The notes under the pieces are model-generated. The model was given only the letters and a program-made list of their open reading frames with translations. It was not told the DNA's origin and ran no database searches. From Allomesorhizobium camelthorni (GTDB lineage Bacteria > Pseudomonadota > Alphaproteobacteria > Rhizobiales > Rhizobiaceae): a stretch of 64,000 bases of DNA. Numbering within the stretch: the first letter of the stretch is position 1; each line of letters opens with the position of its first letter. Positions 1-7,374 of the stretch are shown here, one piece after another. Position numbers and translations under genes: made by a program. Where the stretch lies: NCBI RefSeq assembly GCF_011045125.1, contig NZ_JAAKZF010000002.1, positions 225,123 to 289,122 on the forward strand, in the 5' to 3' direction.

Positions 1-1200
1 CATCACCACAAGGAGGGCAGCGCCGGCGCCCAGTGCGTGAGCTGCCACATGCCGGAGCGCGACTATATGGTGGTCGACGGCCGGCGCGACCACTTCTTCC
101 GCGTGCCCGACCCGCTCCTGTCGCAAAGCGTGGGATCGCCCGATGCCTGCCTTTCCTGCCACACAGGCGAAACGGCACAGTGGGCGTCGGCCGCGATCGC
201 CGGTTGGGCGCCCGACAGCAAGCCGCGGGACCACGCCTATGCGACCCTCTTTGCCGGCGTGCAGCGCCAGGGGCTCGATCCGGAAAAGCTGGCGGGCCTT
301 GTCGATCTGGCGCGGAACACCGAGGAACCGGCGATCGTGCGCGCGAGCGCACTGCGCGAAATCGGCGACCGCGGCGATGCCGCAACCGCACGCGCGCTTG
401 CCGGTCTGCTCACCGATGACAGTGAATTGATCCGCATGACGGCGGTGCGCCTGTGGCGGCAGACGCAGCCGCAAGAGCGGGTGGAGCGGCTGCAGCCCCT
501 GCTTGACGACCCGGTGGCTTCGGTGCGCATTGCCGCCGCGCTCGAGCTTGCCAGCATCCCGCCCGAGGCTCTGGCCGAAGACCGCCGCGCCGCGCTCGGG
601 GCCGCACTCGATGGGCTGCGCGCCTCGATGGGCGCCAAGGCCGATTTCCCTGAAGCGCAAATGGCGATTGGCGGGCTCGCCATGACCATGCGCAACTGGG
701 ACGCCGCGCAGGCCGCCTTCGCGGAAGCCGTGTTCATGGATCCCCAACTGATCCAGGCCTGGCTGACACGCGCGCGCATCGCCGAAGCGCTGGGGGAGAT
801 GGGTGAGGCCGCCGCCATCCTCGCGTCGGCGCGCGAGCACAACCCGGACGACGCCGGGCTTGCCGCGCAACTGGCGCAATTGCTGATCCAGCAGGGCCGG
901 CCGCGCGAGGCGGTCCCCGTGCTCAAGGATAGCGTTGCCGCCGATCCCGGCAATGAGGAGATGCGGATCAACCTCGCCTTCGCCCTGCTGCAGACCGGCG
1001 ACCTTTCCGCCGCCGCCGCCGAGATCGACCTGCTGCGCTCCCGCGCTCCTGATCGGCCGGAGGTCGAGATCCTGCACGCACTTCATCAGGTGGCATCGGG
1101 CGATCTCGCCGCTGCTCGCGAGACCGTGCGCGGGCTCAAGCAGCGCTACCCGAACCTGCGCCTGCCGCCGCAGCTCGACGCGCTGTCGCAAATTCCGTGA
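1..1200 (+). CDS. Multiheme c-type cytochrome / TPR protein, 3' part
   Basis: The gene enters from the left edge, so its start is missing; 399 residues are visible. Two CxxCH heme-attachment motifs (CVSCH at visible residues 12-16, CLSCH at 50-54) show covalent heme c and therefore export to the periplasm. After them comes an Ala/Arg-rich helical stretch (about residues 75-200) resembling HEAT repeats, then about 190 residues of tetratricopeptide-like repeats to the C-terminus. This order (cytochrome c554-type heme cluster, HEAT, TPR) is known from large periplasmic cytochromes of unknown partner. The redox substrate cannot be told from this fragment. Confidence 0.85.
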   Translation, partial: HHHKEGSAGAQCVSCHMPERDYMVVDGRRDHFFRVPDPLLSQSVGSPDACLSCHTGETAQWASAAIAGWAPDSKPRDHAYATLFAGVQRQGLDPEKLAGLVDLARNTEEPAIVRASALREIGDRGDAATARALAGLLTDDSELIRMTAVRLWRQTQPQERVERLQPLLDDPVASVRIAAALELASIPPEALAEDRRAALGAALDGLRASMGAKADFPEAQMAIGGLAMTMRNWDAAQAAFAEAVFMDPQLIQAWLTRARIAEALGEMGEAAAILASAREHNPDDAGLAAQLAQLLIQQGRPREAVPVLKDSVAADPGNEEMRINLAFALLQTGDLSAAAAEIDLLRSRAPDRPEVEILHALHQVASGDLAAARETVRGLKQRYPNLRLPPQLDALSQIP

Positions 1201-1299
1201 AGGGGCCGAGCGGTTTGCATCGTGATTGCAAAACCGAAAAGCGATCTCGAATCACAACGTATGTGTCGGGTGAGCGAAACGCTGGCTCGGGGCCGCTGA

Positions 1300-1515
1300 T
1301 TAGGAGGGCAACATCCGTTCGCCTCTCGTAGTGGGTAATATAAGTGACTGGTCCAACAATGAAGTTGCTTCAAACTTCAGGATTTCGCCTGTCACATAGC
1401 TGCGGAACTCCGCGGCCGAGGTAAAGCACCGAAAGCCAGCTGCGCTTGCCAATGACAAAACGTCCATCGGTTCGTTCAGCAGCACCGCGACTGGCCCAGT
1501 CAGCCGCGGCTGCAC
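1300..1515 (-). CDS. Hypothetical small protein (71 aa), doubtful
   Basis: An open frame from a GTG to a TAA encodes 71 residues. The first 45 codons use many C/G third positions, as expected for this genome; the last 20 are more AT-rich. No domain, signal peptide or membrane segment is evident and I do not recognise the family. It lies between the cytochrome gene and the tRNA-like element. It could be a gene remnant or chance. Confidence 0.22.
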   Translation of the reverse strand: MQPRLTGPVAVLLNEPMDVLSLASAAGFRCFTSAAEFRSYVTGEILKFEATSLLDQSLILPTTRGERMLPS

Positions 1516-1559
1516 AGAAGCAGGAGAGGATCCGACGGGTGTTGGGAGGATACTTTGAT

Positions 1560-1632
1560 TGGTGCGCTCGGCAGGGTTCGAACCTGCATTACCTAAATTC
1601 GCTGGTGCTCTGTCCCGTTGAGCTACGAGCGC
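1560..1632 (-). tRNA. tRNA-like gene with collapsed anticodon arm
   Basis: Reading the minus strand, a perfect 7-bp acceptor stem (GCGCTCG with CGAGCGC), a D arm (GCTC/GAGC, loop AACGGGACA), a perfect 5-bp T stem (GCAGG/CCTGC) around TTCGAAC, a discriminator A and an encoded CCA are all present. Only 19 nt separate D stem and T stem, instead of about 22-23, and no 5-bp anticodon stem forms. The best fold is ACC/GGT closing a 10-nt loop. D-arm wording resembles Arg-type tRNAs. It is either a pseudo-tRNA or a tRNA-like RNA that does not decode. Confidence 0.55.
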
Positions 1633-1646
1633 AGCCGATCCTTAGT

Positions 1647-1826
1647 CTACAACCGGCGTCTCTTGGCAGCTTTCGCGGAAGGATTGGTCAGCGACCCAAA
1701 TCCTCGCAGTTTCATGATCTCAGTTGCGGCGACCAAAATCATGTCGCCGAGATCGTCTTTGGTGAACTGATCGGGTTCTTTGGCCATGCCGAGCAACTCA
1801 TCGACCATGTCGAGATTCTTTGCCAT
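1647..1826 (-). CDS. Small conserved-looking protein (59 aa), unknown function
   Basis: ATG is preceded by a good ribosome-binding site (GAGTGAGGGG). The product begins MAKNLDMVDELLGMAKEPDQ, has an acidic helical N-terminal half and ends in a basic tail (AKAAKRRRL), so it is probably cytoplasmic and could contact nucleic acid. Codon use fits the genome in the first two-thirds. It ends 14 bases before the tRNA-like gene on the same strand. I do not recognise the family; the strong RBS and sensible composition support a real gene. Confidence 0.55.
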   Translation of the reverse strand: MAKNLDMVDELLGMAKEPDQFTKDDLGDMILVAATEIMKLRGFGSLTNPSAKAAKRRRL

Positions 1827-2051
1827 CCCCTCACTCCAGCATCAAGGCTCCGCATGAAAGGCCGGCGCAAGAAAGCAAGGCCACCTGAGTGCGCCGGCCA
1901 TGCCGGACATGCGATTCCGGCAGGAATAATTGTAACCAATACATCTGCCACAGCAGCCTGCCCAATCGGGTGAGTTGCTTTCTGCGGCGTTACGCAACTT
2001 AGAGATGGTCAGGGTGGCCTGATCAACTCCGATCTCCGAATGGAGAGGGCA

Positions 2052-2165
2052 ATGAGAGTCAAATGGCACAATGGCTTCGCGATCAAGCCAGGCAGCAAGT
2101 CAACCAAAAAGAGACCCGCCACGGTGGTCGGCGGGCCAGACTTTACGAGTATCGATTGGGTGTAG
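2052..2165 (+). CDS. Possible microprotein (37 aa)
   Basis: ATG follows GGAGAGGGCA, a plausible ribosome-binding site. The 37-residue product is basic (MRVKWHNGFAIKPGSKSTKK and onward) and ends with a Trp-Val. No signal peptide or domain is visible. The rest of 1827-2368 contains no other frame I would call a gene. Confidence 0.3.
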   Translation: MRVKWHNGFAIKPGSKSTKKRPATVVGGPDFTSIDWV

Positions 2166-2368
2166 ACGCTCGTTGTTGGCTTCGTGGGAGGAGCGACAGC
2201 CAACTAACTAAATGTACCATGATTCGGCAGCACGGGCGATCTGTTCACGCCACATTTGCTCGCCTTCGCCCTCGGAATCCACAATATGTTGGGATACTTG
2301 TCGGTTCAGCAAGGACGGCGAAAGGACCAGGCCAGCCTGCCCCGCGGGTTTTTTCTCCTTACTCGCAC

Positions 2369-2403
2369 AAAAAAGCCCGCTGCGGGAGGAGGTGCAGCGG
2401 GCT
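2369..2403 (-). terminator. Intrinsic terminator of the anti-SD sRNA
   Basis: Stem AGCCCGCTGC/GCAGCGGGCT with a 10-nt loop, followed on the minus strand by six T. It is also the third CCUCCUCCC hairpin of the sRNA. Confidence 0.85.
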
Positions 2404-2487
2404 CTCTATTTGGGCGAACCCGGGAGGAGGTGAGTTCGCTGTGCGCCGGCATCGCATCTGGGAGGAGTAGATGGCCGACTGCCAAAA
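2369..2487 (-). ncRNA. alpha-r14 / NfeR1-type sRNA with three anti-Shine-Dalgarno loops
   Basis: On the minus strand three hairpins follow one another. The first is CATCT/AGATG (2455-2473) with loop ACTCCTCCC. The second is an 8-bp stem (2414-2439, one G-U pair) with loop ACCTCCTCCC. The third is a perfect 10-bp stem (2374-2403) with the identical loop ACCTCCTCCC, followed by TTTTTT, a rho-independent terminator. Three hairpins exposing CCUCCUCCC in unpaired regions is the hallmark of the alphaproteobacterial alpha-r14 trans-sRNA family (NfeR1 in Sinorhizobium meliloti), thought to pair with ribosome-binding sites. The implied length of about 120 nt fits that family. The 5' end is estimated. 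Confidence 0.85.
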
Positions 2488-2563
2488 ACTACGAGATCGA
2501 CGGGATTCCGCAAAGCACAATAAGTTTATCGCGCTTGCGAAAAGGTCGCGCGCCCAAGCAGGA

Positions 2564-2806
2564 TTATGCAGCCTTCTTGCGACCGCGGCCTTTCGGCTTG
2601 TCGGCCAGCTTCCTGCCAAGGCCCAATGACTTGGCCAAAGCGGATCGGCTGGCTGAGTAGTTGGGCGCGACCTTCGGATAGTCGCTCGGCAGGTTCCACT
2701 TCGCCCGGTATTCGTCCGGCGTCATGCCGTAGCTGGTCTTCAGGTGGCGCTTGAGTGACCTGAACCGTTTGCCGTCTTCTAACGAGACGATGTAGTCAGG
2801 CGTCAC
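2564..2806 (-). CDS. Truncated Ros/MucR-family DNA-binding protein
   Basis: The 80 residues from the GTG at 2806 match the C-terminal DNA-binding half of Ros/MucR regulators: TPDYIVSLEDGKRF, SLKRHL, MTPDEYRAKWNLP, DYPKVAPNYSASRSALAK, then a basic tail. The usual ~60-residue N-terminal oligomerisation region is absent. Similarity starts at about SPKKSVTPD, a few codons before the GTG, and the frame further upstream looks non-homologous. The position normally holding the first zinc-ligand Cys is Ser (IVSLEDG). Ros homologues without a complete zinc site are known in Mesorhizobium. This could be a short functional paralogue or a 5'-truncated pseudogene. Confidence 0.7.
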   Translation of the reverse strand: MTPDYIVSLEDGKRFRSLKRHLKTSYGMTPDEYRAKWNLPSDYPKVAPNYSASRSALAKSLGLGRKLADKPKGRGRKKAA

Positions 2807-3005
2807 TGATTTCTTAGGCGAGTTCGCGCGCGCAATGTGGGGGTAACTTGTGGGGGTGTCAACAATTCGTTTCCGGTGTTCCCCGAGTGCCGGCACGGCG
2901 CGAGGGGAACGGACCTGATCGCCCCCGCGAGGGCGTGAGCTCCTCCCCGGGGAGCGACGCAGCCGACCCATAGGTCGGAGAGGAGGAGAGAATCCAGCTG
3001 GGGAC

Positions 3006-3383
3006 TCACCCGGCCCAATCTGATGCTTGGCAGTTCGGTCCGACCCATTTGCCTGTCTCAAAATCGAGATGGACGTCGGGATCCGAGAGCTGGCAGACTG
3101 GAAATCGATCGTCGCCCCGACGCAATTGGCTCAGTTGCTTCCAGCGTTCCCGCTCCAGCATCGCGTCAGCGGTCTGCTGATCTCGCTGCAACCTCCAGTC
3201 AGCGACCTGCTGATCTCGCTGCAATGACGCGCTCATCATGCAGTTCGCATAACCGTCTGTCCCCGGCTGGAAACCGAAGCTCGCGCACCTGTTCTGATCC
3301 GCCGCCCGTTGGTCTTCCGGCGTGACACACCCGACCAACGCAATCAGAGCCAAACCGGTTGCCGATAAGATGAAACCACGGAT
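3006..3383 (-). CDS. Small lipoprotein, unknown function (possible ATC start)
   Basis: The frame encodes a classic lipoprotein signal (RGFILSATGLALIALVGC, lipobox LVGC), then a region with CASFGFQPGTDGYANCMM followed by repeated QRDQQ/AD segments. This is a pattern I associate with small rhizobial outer-membrane lipoproteins of unknown role. The signal peptide should start about 17 residues before the Cys, but the codon there is ATC (3383-3381), with AAGGGAGA at proper distance upstream; no ATG, GTG or TTG is in frame nearby. Either a rare ATC start is used or the start codon has mutated. It would be 125 aa. Confidence 0.6.
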   Translation of the reverse strand: MRGFILSATGLALIALVGCVTPEDQRAADQNRCASFGFQPGTDGYANCMMSASLQRDQQVADWRLQRDQQTADAMLERERWKQLSQLRRGDDRFPVCQLSDPDVHLDFETGKWVGPNCQASDWAG

Positions 3384-3484
3384 CGAATGTCTCCCTTGGT
3401 AAGATTTTTGCCTCGGACAATGATAAGCTAAACAAAACACGAACCTACGGGCTTGATCCGTGGCCGTCACCAGACAAGCATAAC

Positions 3485-3524
3485 AAAAGCCGCGGTCATA
3501 GGGCTAGAACTCTCGCGCGGCTTT
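3485..3524 (-). terminator. Probable intrinsic terminator (minus strand)
   Basis: Arms AAAGCCGCG and CGCGGCTTT (3486-3494, 3516-3524) enclose a 21-nt loop and are followed on the minus strand by TTTTGTT. It would end transcription coming from the tRNA-Gln gene. The long loop lowers confidence. Confidence 0.4.
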
Positions 3525-3655
3525 GGTTCGGAGACTGTTCAGTGATAGTGAACATCTGCGCAAAGATTGCAAAGGCATCTGCTAGCGGCAGGTGAGCCCC
3601 CGGCTGGCGACGACAGCCAGCCTGCCGACGATTTCTCCAGGCCCTACGCTTCAAT

Positions 3656-3679
3656 AAATCTGGCCTTAAATCTGGCCTT
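3656..3679. repeat. Perfect 12-bp tandem repeat AAATCTGGCCTT x2
   Basis: Two adjacent identical 12-mers lie about 85 bases from the 3' end of tRNA-Gln. Function unknown; it could be a recombination or protein-binding site left by a former element. Confidence 0.6.
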
Positions 3680-3764
3680 TGGTTTCGGTTGAATGTGGAC
3701 GTGCCGGTAGGGTATTCCCGATATGGGCAAATTTGCGCTAAATCATTGAAAATAAATAAGAAAC

Positions 3765-3838
3765 TGGCTGGGGAACCTGGATTCGAACCAGGACTAACGG
3801 AGTCAGAGTCCGTGGGTCTACCGTTAACCTATTCCCCA
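3765..3838 (-). tRNA. tRNA-Gln (anticodon CTG)
   Basis: Complete cloverleaf on the minus strand: acceptor TGGGGAA/TTCCCCA, anticodon stem ACGGA/TCCGT with loop CTCTGAC (anticodon CTG, reads CAG), T arm CTGG/CCAG around TTCGAAT, and encoded CCA. It marks the right edge of the accessory strip from 1.2 to 3.8 kb. Confidence 0.95.
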
Positions 3839-4095
3839 AGAAGCGATCGGAAACAATCGCTTGGCGGAAACGAGCGAGGGGAGCTGACGCTCATTCTGCC
3901 CCGGTCAGGCAAAACTCGTTCCCGTTTCGAGCCGGCTTGTATCACATTTGCCCTGACGATCAATAGCCGGAGATGCCGGCGCCGGAAGAATAATGCGCCG
4001 CCACCGGCTGATAGTTGCCCCGCAAAACATAGCAGGGCTTTGTAGGATGGGTGGAGCTTGACCGGCGTTGCGGGGCTTGACCCATGGTTCCGAAT

Positions 4096-5022
4096 CTAGC
4101 CGCGCTGGAACTGCGAGCGTTCGAAAACGACTACGACGAACAGCGCCAGGATCAGCGGGATGATCAGGTAGAACAGCCGGAAGACGAGCAGGGCGGCGAG
4201 CACCGCGGCCTGGTCCATGTCGGAGAGGCCGGCGAGGAAGACGATCTCCAGGACGCCGAGGCCGCCCGGCGCATGCGAGATCAACGCCGCCGAAAACGAG
4301 ATGACGAAGACGCCGAGCACGACGAAATAGCCGGGATTGCCCGCTACCGGCAGCGCGAAATAGATGATCGCGGCGGCCGCCATCAGCTCGACCGGCCCGA
4401 TGATCATCTGGCGCGCCACGATCGGCAGCCGGGGGTAGTGGATCTGCAGCGAGCCGATGCGGAGCGGCTTCAGGTGCAGCCAACTGCCGAAGATGTAGAG
4501 GGCGATCAGCCCGAGAATCGCTACCCCCGTCACTCTCCCGGCCGGGATCGGCGGCAGGTCGACGAAGCGGTCGAGCACGTGCGGCTCCAGGATGAGCAGA
4601 AGGGCCGATAGCAGGGCCGCTCCCAGAACGAAGGTGAACGAGCAGAGCGCGACCAGCACGCCGACTTCCTGGCCGCTCAAACCCTTCGAGGCGTAGGCGC
4701 GGTAGCGGATGACGGCTCCGGACAGGACCGAGCCGCCTATATTGTGCGAGAGCGCGTAGGTGGTGAAGGAGGAGATGGTGATGAAGCCGAACGGTATCTT
4801 TCGGCCGAGATGCGTCAGCGCGATGTGGTCGTATCCGGCGAGCGCAATATAGGCGACGACCGAACTCAGGCCGGCAAGCAGCCAGCGGTGGAGCGGGATC
4901 GCGGCCATGCCCTCGCCGACATCCTCGAGCGAGATGCCGCGCAGTTCGTGGTAGAGCAGCCAGACGGAGAATCCGACGGCAGCAAGGCCGATCGCCGGCC
5001 AGAGATAGGATTTCAGCTTCAT
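4096..5022 (-). CDS. UPF0104 / lysylphosphatidylglycerol synthase-like membrane protein
   Basis: A 308-residue polytopic inner-membrane protein with about eight hydrophobic segments and the family-typical stretches SHNIGGSVLSGAVIRYR and HAPGGLGVLE. These belong to the membrane (flippase-like) domain of MprF-type lysyl-PG synthases and stand-alone UPF0104 proteins. The soluble tRNA-dependent transferase domain of MprF is absent, so lipid aminoacylation is not implied. The start MKLKSYLWP was chosen because it places the first membrane helix near the N-terminus; an in-frame TTG lies 30 codons upstream. Role: probably lipid handling, not proven. Confidence 0.8.
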   Translation of the reverse strand: MKLKSYLWPAIGLAAVGFSVWLLYHELRGISLEDVGEGMAAIPLHRWLLAGLSSVVAYIALAGYDHIALTHLGRKIPFGFITISSFTTYALSHNIGGSVLSGAVIRYRAYASKGLSGQEVGVLVALCSFTFVLGAALLSALLLILEPHVLDRFVDLPPIPAGRVTGVAILGLIALYIFGSWLHLKPLRIGSLQIHYPRLPIVARQMIIGPVELMAAAAIIYFALPVAGNPGYFVVLGVFVISFSAALISHAPGGLGVLEIVFLAGLSDMDQAAVLAALLVFRLFYLIIPLILALFVVVVFERSQFQRG

Positions 5023-5288
5023 TACGCGACGGCCATGCCGGTCGATCTTCCTTTCAGTTTGATGCGGCGCGGCGCGGCGTGCGCCGACGGGCAAATCCGC
5101 GTATTTCAGCAATGCCTTATCGAAGCCGCATGTTCAACCTCGAAGGCGGCGGGTGCGACGAAGGATGGAATTCCGCTCCCGCAGGCTTGGTGAATGCGCG
5201 CGGCGCTGCTATCTTGCCTGCAACGGAAAATCTCGACGCGTGTGCAGCGTCCGGCAACGGTTCGCGCGGCGCGAGAAGGACATTGAAG

Positions 5289-6641
5289 GTGGAAGATCCC
5301 GAAGCCGGCGCAAAAGCGCCGGAAGCGGGCGCGTCCAGGAGCGGTCGGCCGCAACGCGGCATGAACGGCTTCACCGCCAATCGGAATCCTTTGGCGGGCG
5401 CCAGATCCGGCGACGGACAGGCGAGCGACGGCAGCCCGCACCCGACAGGCAAGGCCAAGAAGCGGCGCAAGCGCAAGCGCGGGCGCAAGGTTTTTGCGCG
5501 CGACGGTGTGCGTGCCGATGCGGCCGGGGCAGCCGCGCCGGCCGAGCGCATCGAGGTGCGCCCGGCGAGGGCGGCGAGTGTTGCGCCGCCCGTCAAGGAG
5601 GCGGTGCCGCCGCCGCGCAGACGCTTCAACGACGATCTTCCCGTTTTCGCGGCGCTTGACCTCGGCACCAACAATTGCCGGCTGCTGGTCGCGGTGCCGA
5701 CGAAGCCTGGCCAGTTCCGCGTCATCGACGCTTTTTCGCGCATCGTGCGGCTGGGCGAGGGGCTTTCGTCGACGGGGCGGCTGAGCCGGCCGGCCATGGA
5801 CCGCGCGGTCGAGGCGCTGAAGATCTGCAGCGACAAGCTTGCCAGCCGCTCGATCAGGCGGGCAAGGCTGATCGCCACCGAAGCCTGCCGCGCCGCCGAG
5901 AACGGCAGCGAGTTCCTCGCCCGCGTCGAGACCGAGCCCGGCCTGAAGTTGGAGATTATCGACCGCCGCACCGAGGCCAGGCTCGCCGTGTCCGGCTGCG
6001 GCTCGCTGGTCGAGCGCGACACGGACGCGGTCGTGCTGTTCGACATTGGCGGCGGCTCGTCCGAGATCGCGCTCATCGACATTTCCGGGCAGAGGTCGCC
6101 GCGGCTCGCCAACCACATCGTGTCGTGGACCTCGCTGCCGGTCGGCGTGGTTTCGCTCGCCGAGCGTTTTGGCGGACGCGACGTGACGCGCCAGGTGTTC
6201 GACGCCATGGTCGCCGACGTGACCGGCATGCTGCATGCCTTCGAGGGCCGCGACAGGATCAACCATCTGATGAAGGCGTCGCGCTTCCACCTGCTCGGGA
6301 CATCCGGAACGGTGACGACGCTGGCCGGCGTGCATCTCGGTCTCGAACGATACGACCGCCGCCGCGTCGACGGGCTGTGGATGGACAATGCCAATGTCGA
6401 TCTGATGATCGAAAAGCTGCTCGGCTGGGACTTCCAGGCGCGCGTTGCCAATGCCTGCATCGGGGCTGATCGCGCCGATCTGGTGCTGGCCGGCTGCGCC
6501 ATCCTCGAGGCGATCCGCCGCGTCTGGCCGTCGGAACGCCTGCGCGTCGCCGACCGCGGCCTGCGCGAGGGCATCTTGAGCGAGCTGATGGCCGAAGACG
6601 GGGTCTGGCGGCGCAACTGGCGGAACGGAGCGCGGCCATGA
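5289..6641 (+). CDS. Ppx/GppA-family exopolyphosphatase / guanosine pentaphosphatase
   Basis: The catalytic part carries the ASKHA phosphate-binding motifs [14 protein letters not shown] and [12 protein letters not shown], plus [12 protein letters not shown]. It should cleave terminal phosphates from polyphosphate and/or pppGpp in the cytoplasm. An N-terminal extension of about 115 residues is low-complexity and very basic ([13 protein letters not shown]), typical of rhizobial members and perhaps binding polyanions. GTG at 5289 was chosen because AAGGA sits 8 bases upstream; the frame is open further left. The stop overlaps the ATG of rlmE (ATGA), so the two are co-translated. Confidence 0.88.
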   Translation: MEDPEAGAKAPEAGASRSGRPQRGMNGFTANRNPLAGARSGDGQASDGSPHPTGKAKKRRKRKRGRKVFARDGVRADAAGAAAPAERIEVRPARAASVAPPVKEAVPPPRRRFNDDLPVFAALDLGTNNCRLLVAVPTKPGQFRVIDAFSRIVRLGEGLSSTGRLSRPAMDRAVEALKICSDKLASRSIRRARLIATEACRAAENGSEFLARVETEPGLKLEIIDRRTEARLAVSGCGSLVERDTDAVVLFDIGGGSSEIALIDISGQRSPRLANHIVSWTSLPVGVVSLAERFGGRDVTRQVFDAMVADVTGMLHAFEGRDRINHLMKASRFHLLGTSGTVTTLAGVHLGLERYDRRRVDGLWMDNANVDLMIEKLLGWDFQARVANACIGADRADLVLAGCAILEAIRRVWPSERLRVADRGLREGILSELMAEDGVWRRNWRNGARP

Positions 6642-7351
6642 CCAAGAAGCCGGGAAAAGCCGGTCCGGGCAGCATTCGCGTGCTGAAGACCCGGATCAAG
6701 AAGAAGAGCGGGCTGAAGGAATCGTCGCGGCGCTGGCTCGAGCGCCACATGAACGACCCCTATGTGCAGCGCTCGAAGGCTGCCGGCTATCGCTCGCGGG
6801 CGGCATACAAGCTTATCGAGATCGACGACAAGCATCATCTCCTGAAGCCGGGCATGCGGGTCATCGATTTGGGCGCGGCGCCCGGCGGCTGGTGCCAGGT
6901 CGCCGCGGCGCGGACGAAATCGACGCCGGAGCATCCCAATGTCGTCGGCATCGACTATCTGGAGATGGACGCGGTGCCGGGCGCGCCGGTGCTGCTGATG
7001 GATTTTCTGGACGAGGATGCGCCGGAGAAGCTTGCCGAAGCGCTCGGCGGGGCACCGGACATCGTGCTCTCCGACATGGCCGCGCCGACCACCGGGCACC
7101 GCCAGACCGACCACATCCGCACCATGCATCTGTGCGAGGTGGCTGCTGACTTCGCCGTTTCGGTGCTGAAGCCCGGTGGTCATTTCCTGGCCAAGACTTT
7201 TCAGGGCGGCACTGAAAACAGCGTTCTCAGCATGCTCAAGCAGAACTTCCGCTCCGTGCACCACGTCAAGCCGCCGGCTTCGCGCGAGGAATCGGCCGAG
7301 CTCTATCTGCTCGCCAAGGATTTCAAAGGACGAACGGCTGCCGACGCCTGA
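6638..7351 (+). CDS. rlmE: 23S rRNA 2'-O-ribose methyltransferase RlmE (FtsJ/RrmJ)
   Basis: 237 residues with the Rossmann SAM site [16 protein letters not shown], the catalytic-tetrad neighbourhoods [24 protein letters not shown], and a basic N-terminus. RlmE methylates the A-loop uridine (U2552 in E. coli numbering) of 23S rRNA during 50S maturation. The N-terminal extension ([17 protein letters not shown]) is typical of alphaproteobacterial orthologues. It overlaps the Ppx/GppA gene by four bases. Confidence 0.95.
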   Translation: MTKKPGKAGPGSIRVLKTRIKKKSGLKESSRRWLERHMNDPYVQRSKAAGYRSRAAYKLIEIDDKHHLLKPGMRVIDLGAAPGGWCQVAAARTKSTPEHPNVVGIDYLEMDAVPGAPVLLMDFLDEDAPEKLAEALGGAPDIVLSDMAAPTTGHRQTDHIRTMHLCEVAADFAVSVLKPGGHFLAKTFQGGTENSVLSMLKQNFRSVHHVKPPASREESAELYLLAKDFKGRTAADA

Positions 7352-7374
7352 AGCGTAGCGGCGCAAGCCCACGG

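Noticed and set aside
2471..2629. Plus-strand 52-codon frame with a GGAGGAG ribosome-binding site
   Set aside because: The GGAGGAG is the complement of the CCUCCUCCC loop of the minus-strand sRNA, and the frame runs into the opposite-strand MucR gene.
5117..7372. Very long minus-strand open frame (751 codons) opposite Ppx/GppA and rlmE
   Set aside because: It is the antisense shadow of two well-supported genes in high-GC DNA; composition is Arg/Ser/Ala-rich nonsense with no domain or RBS.
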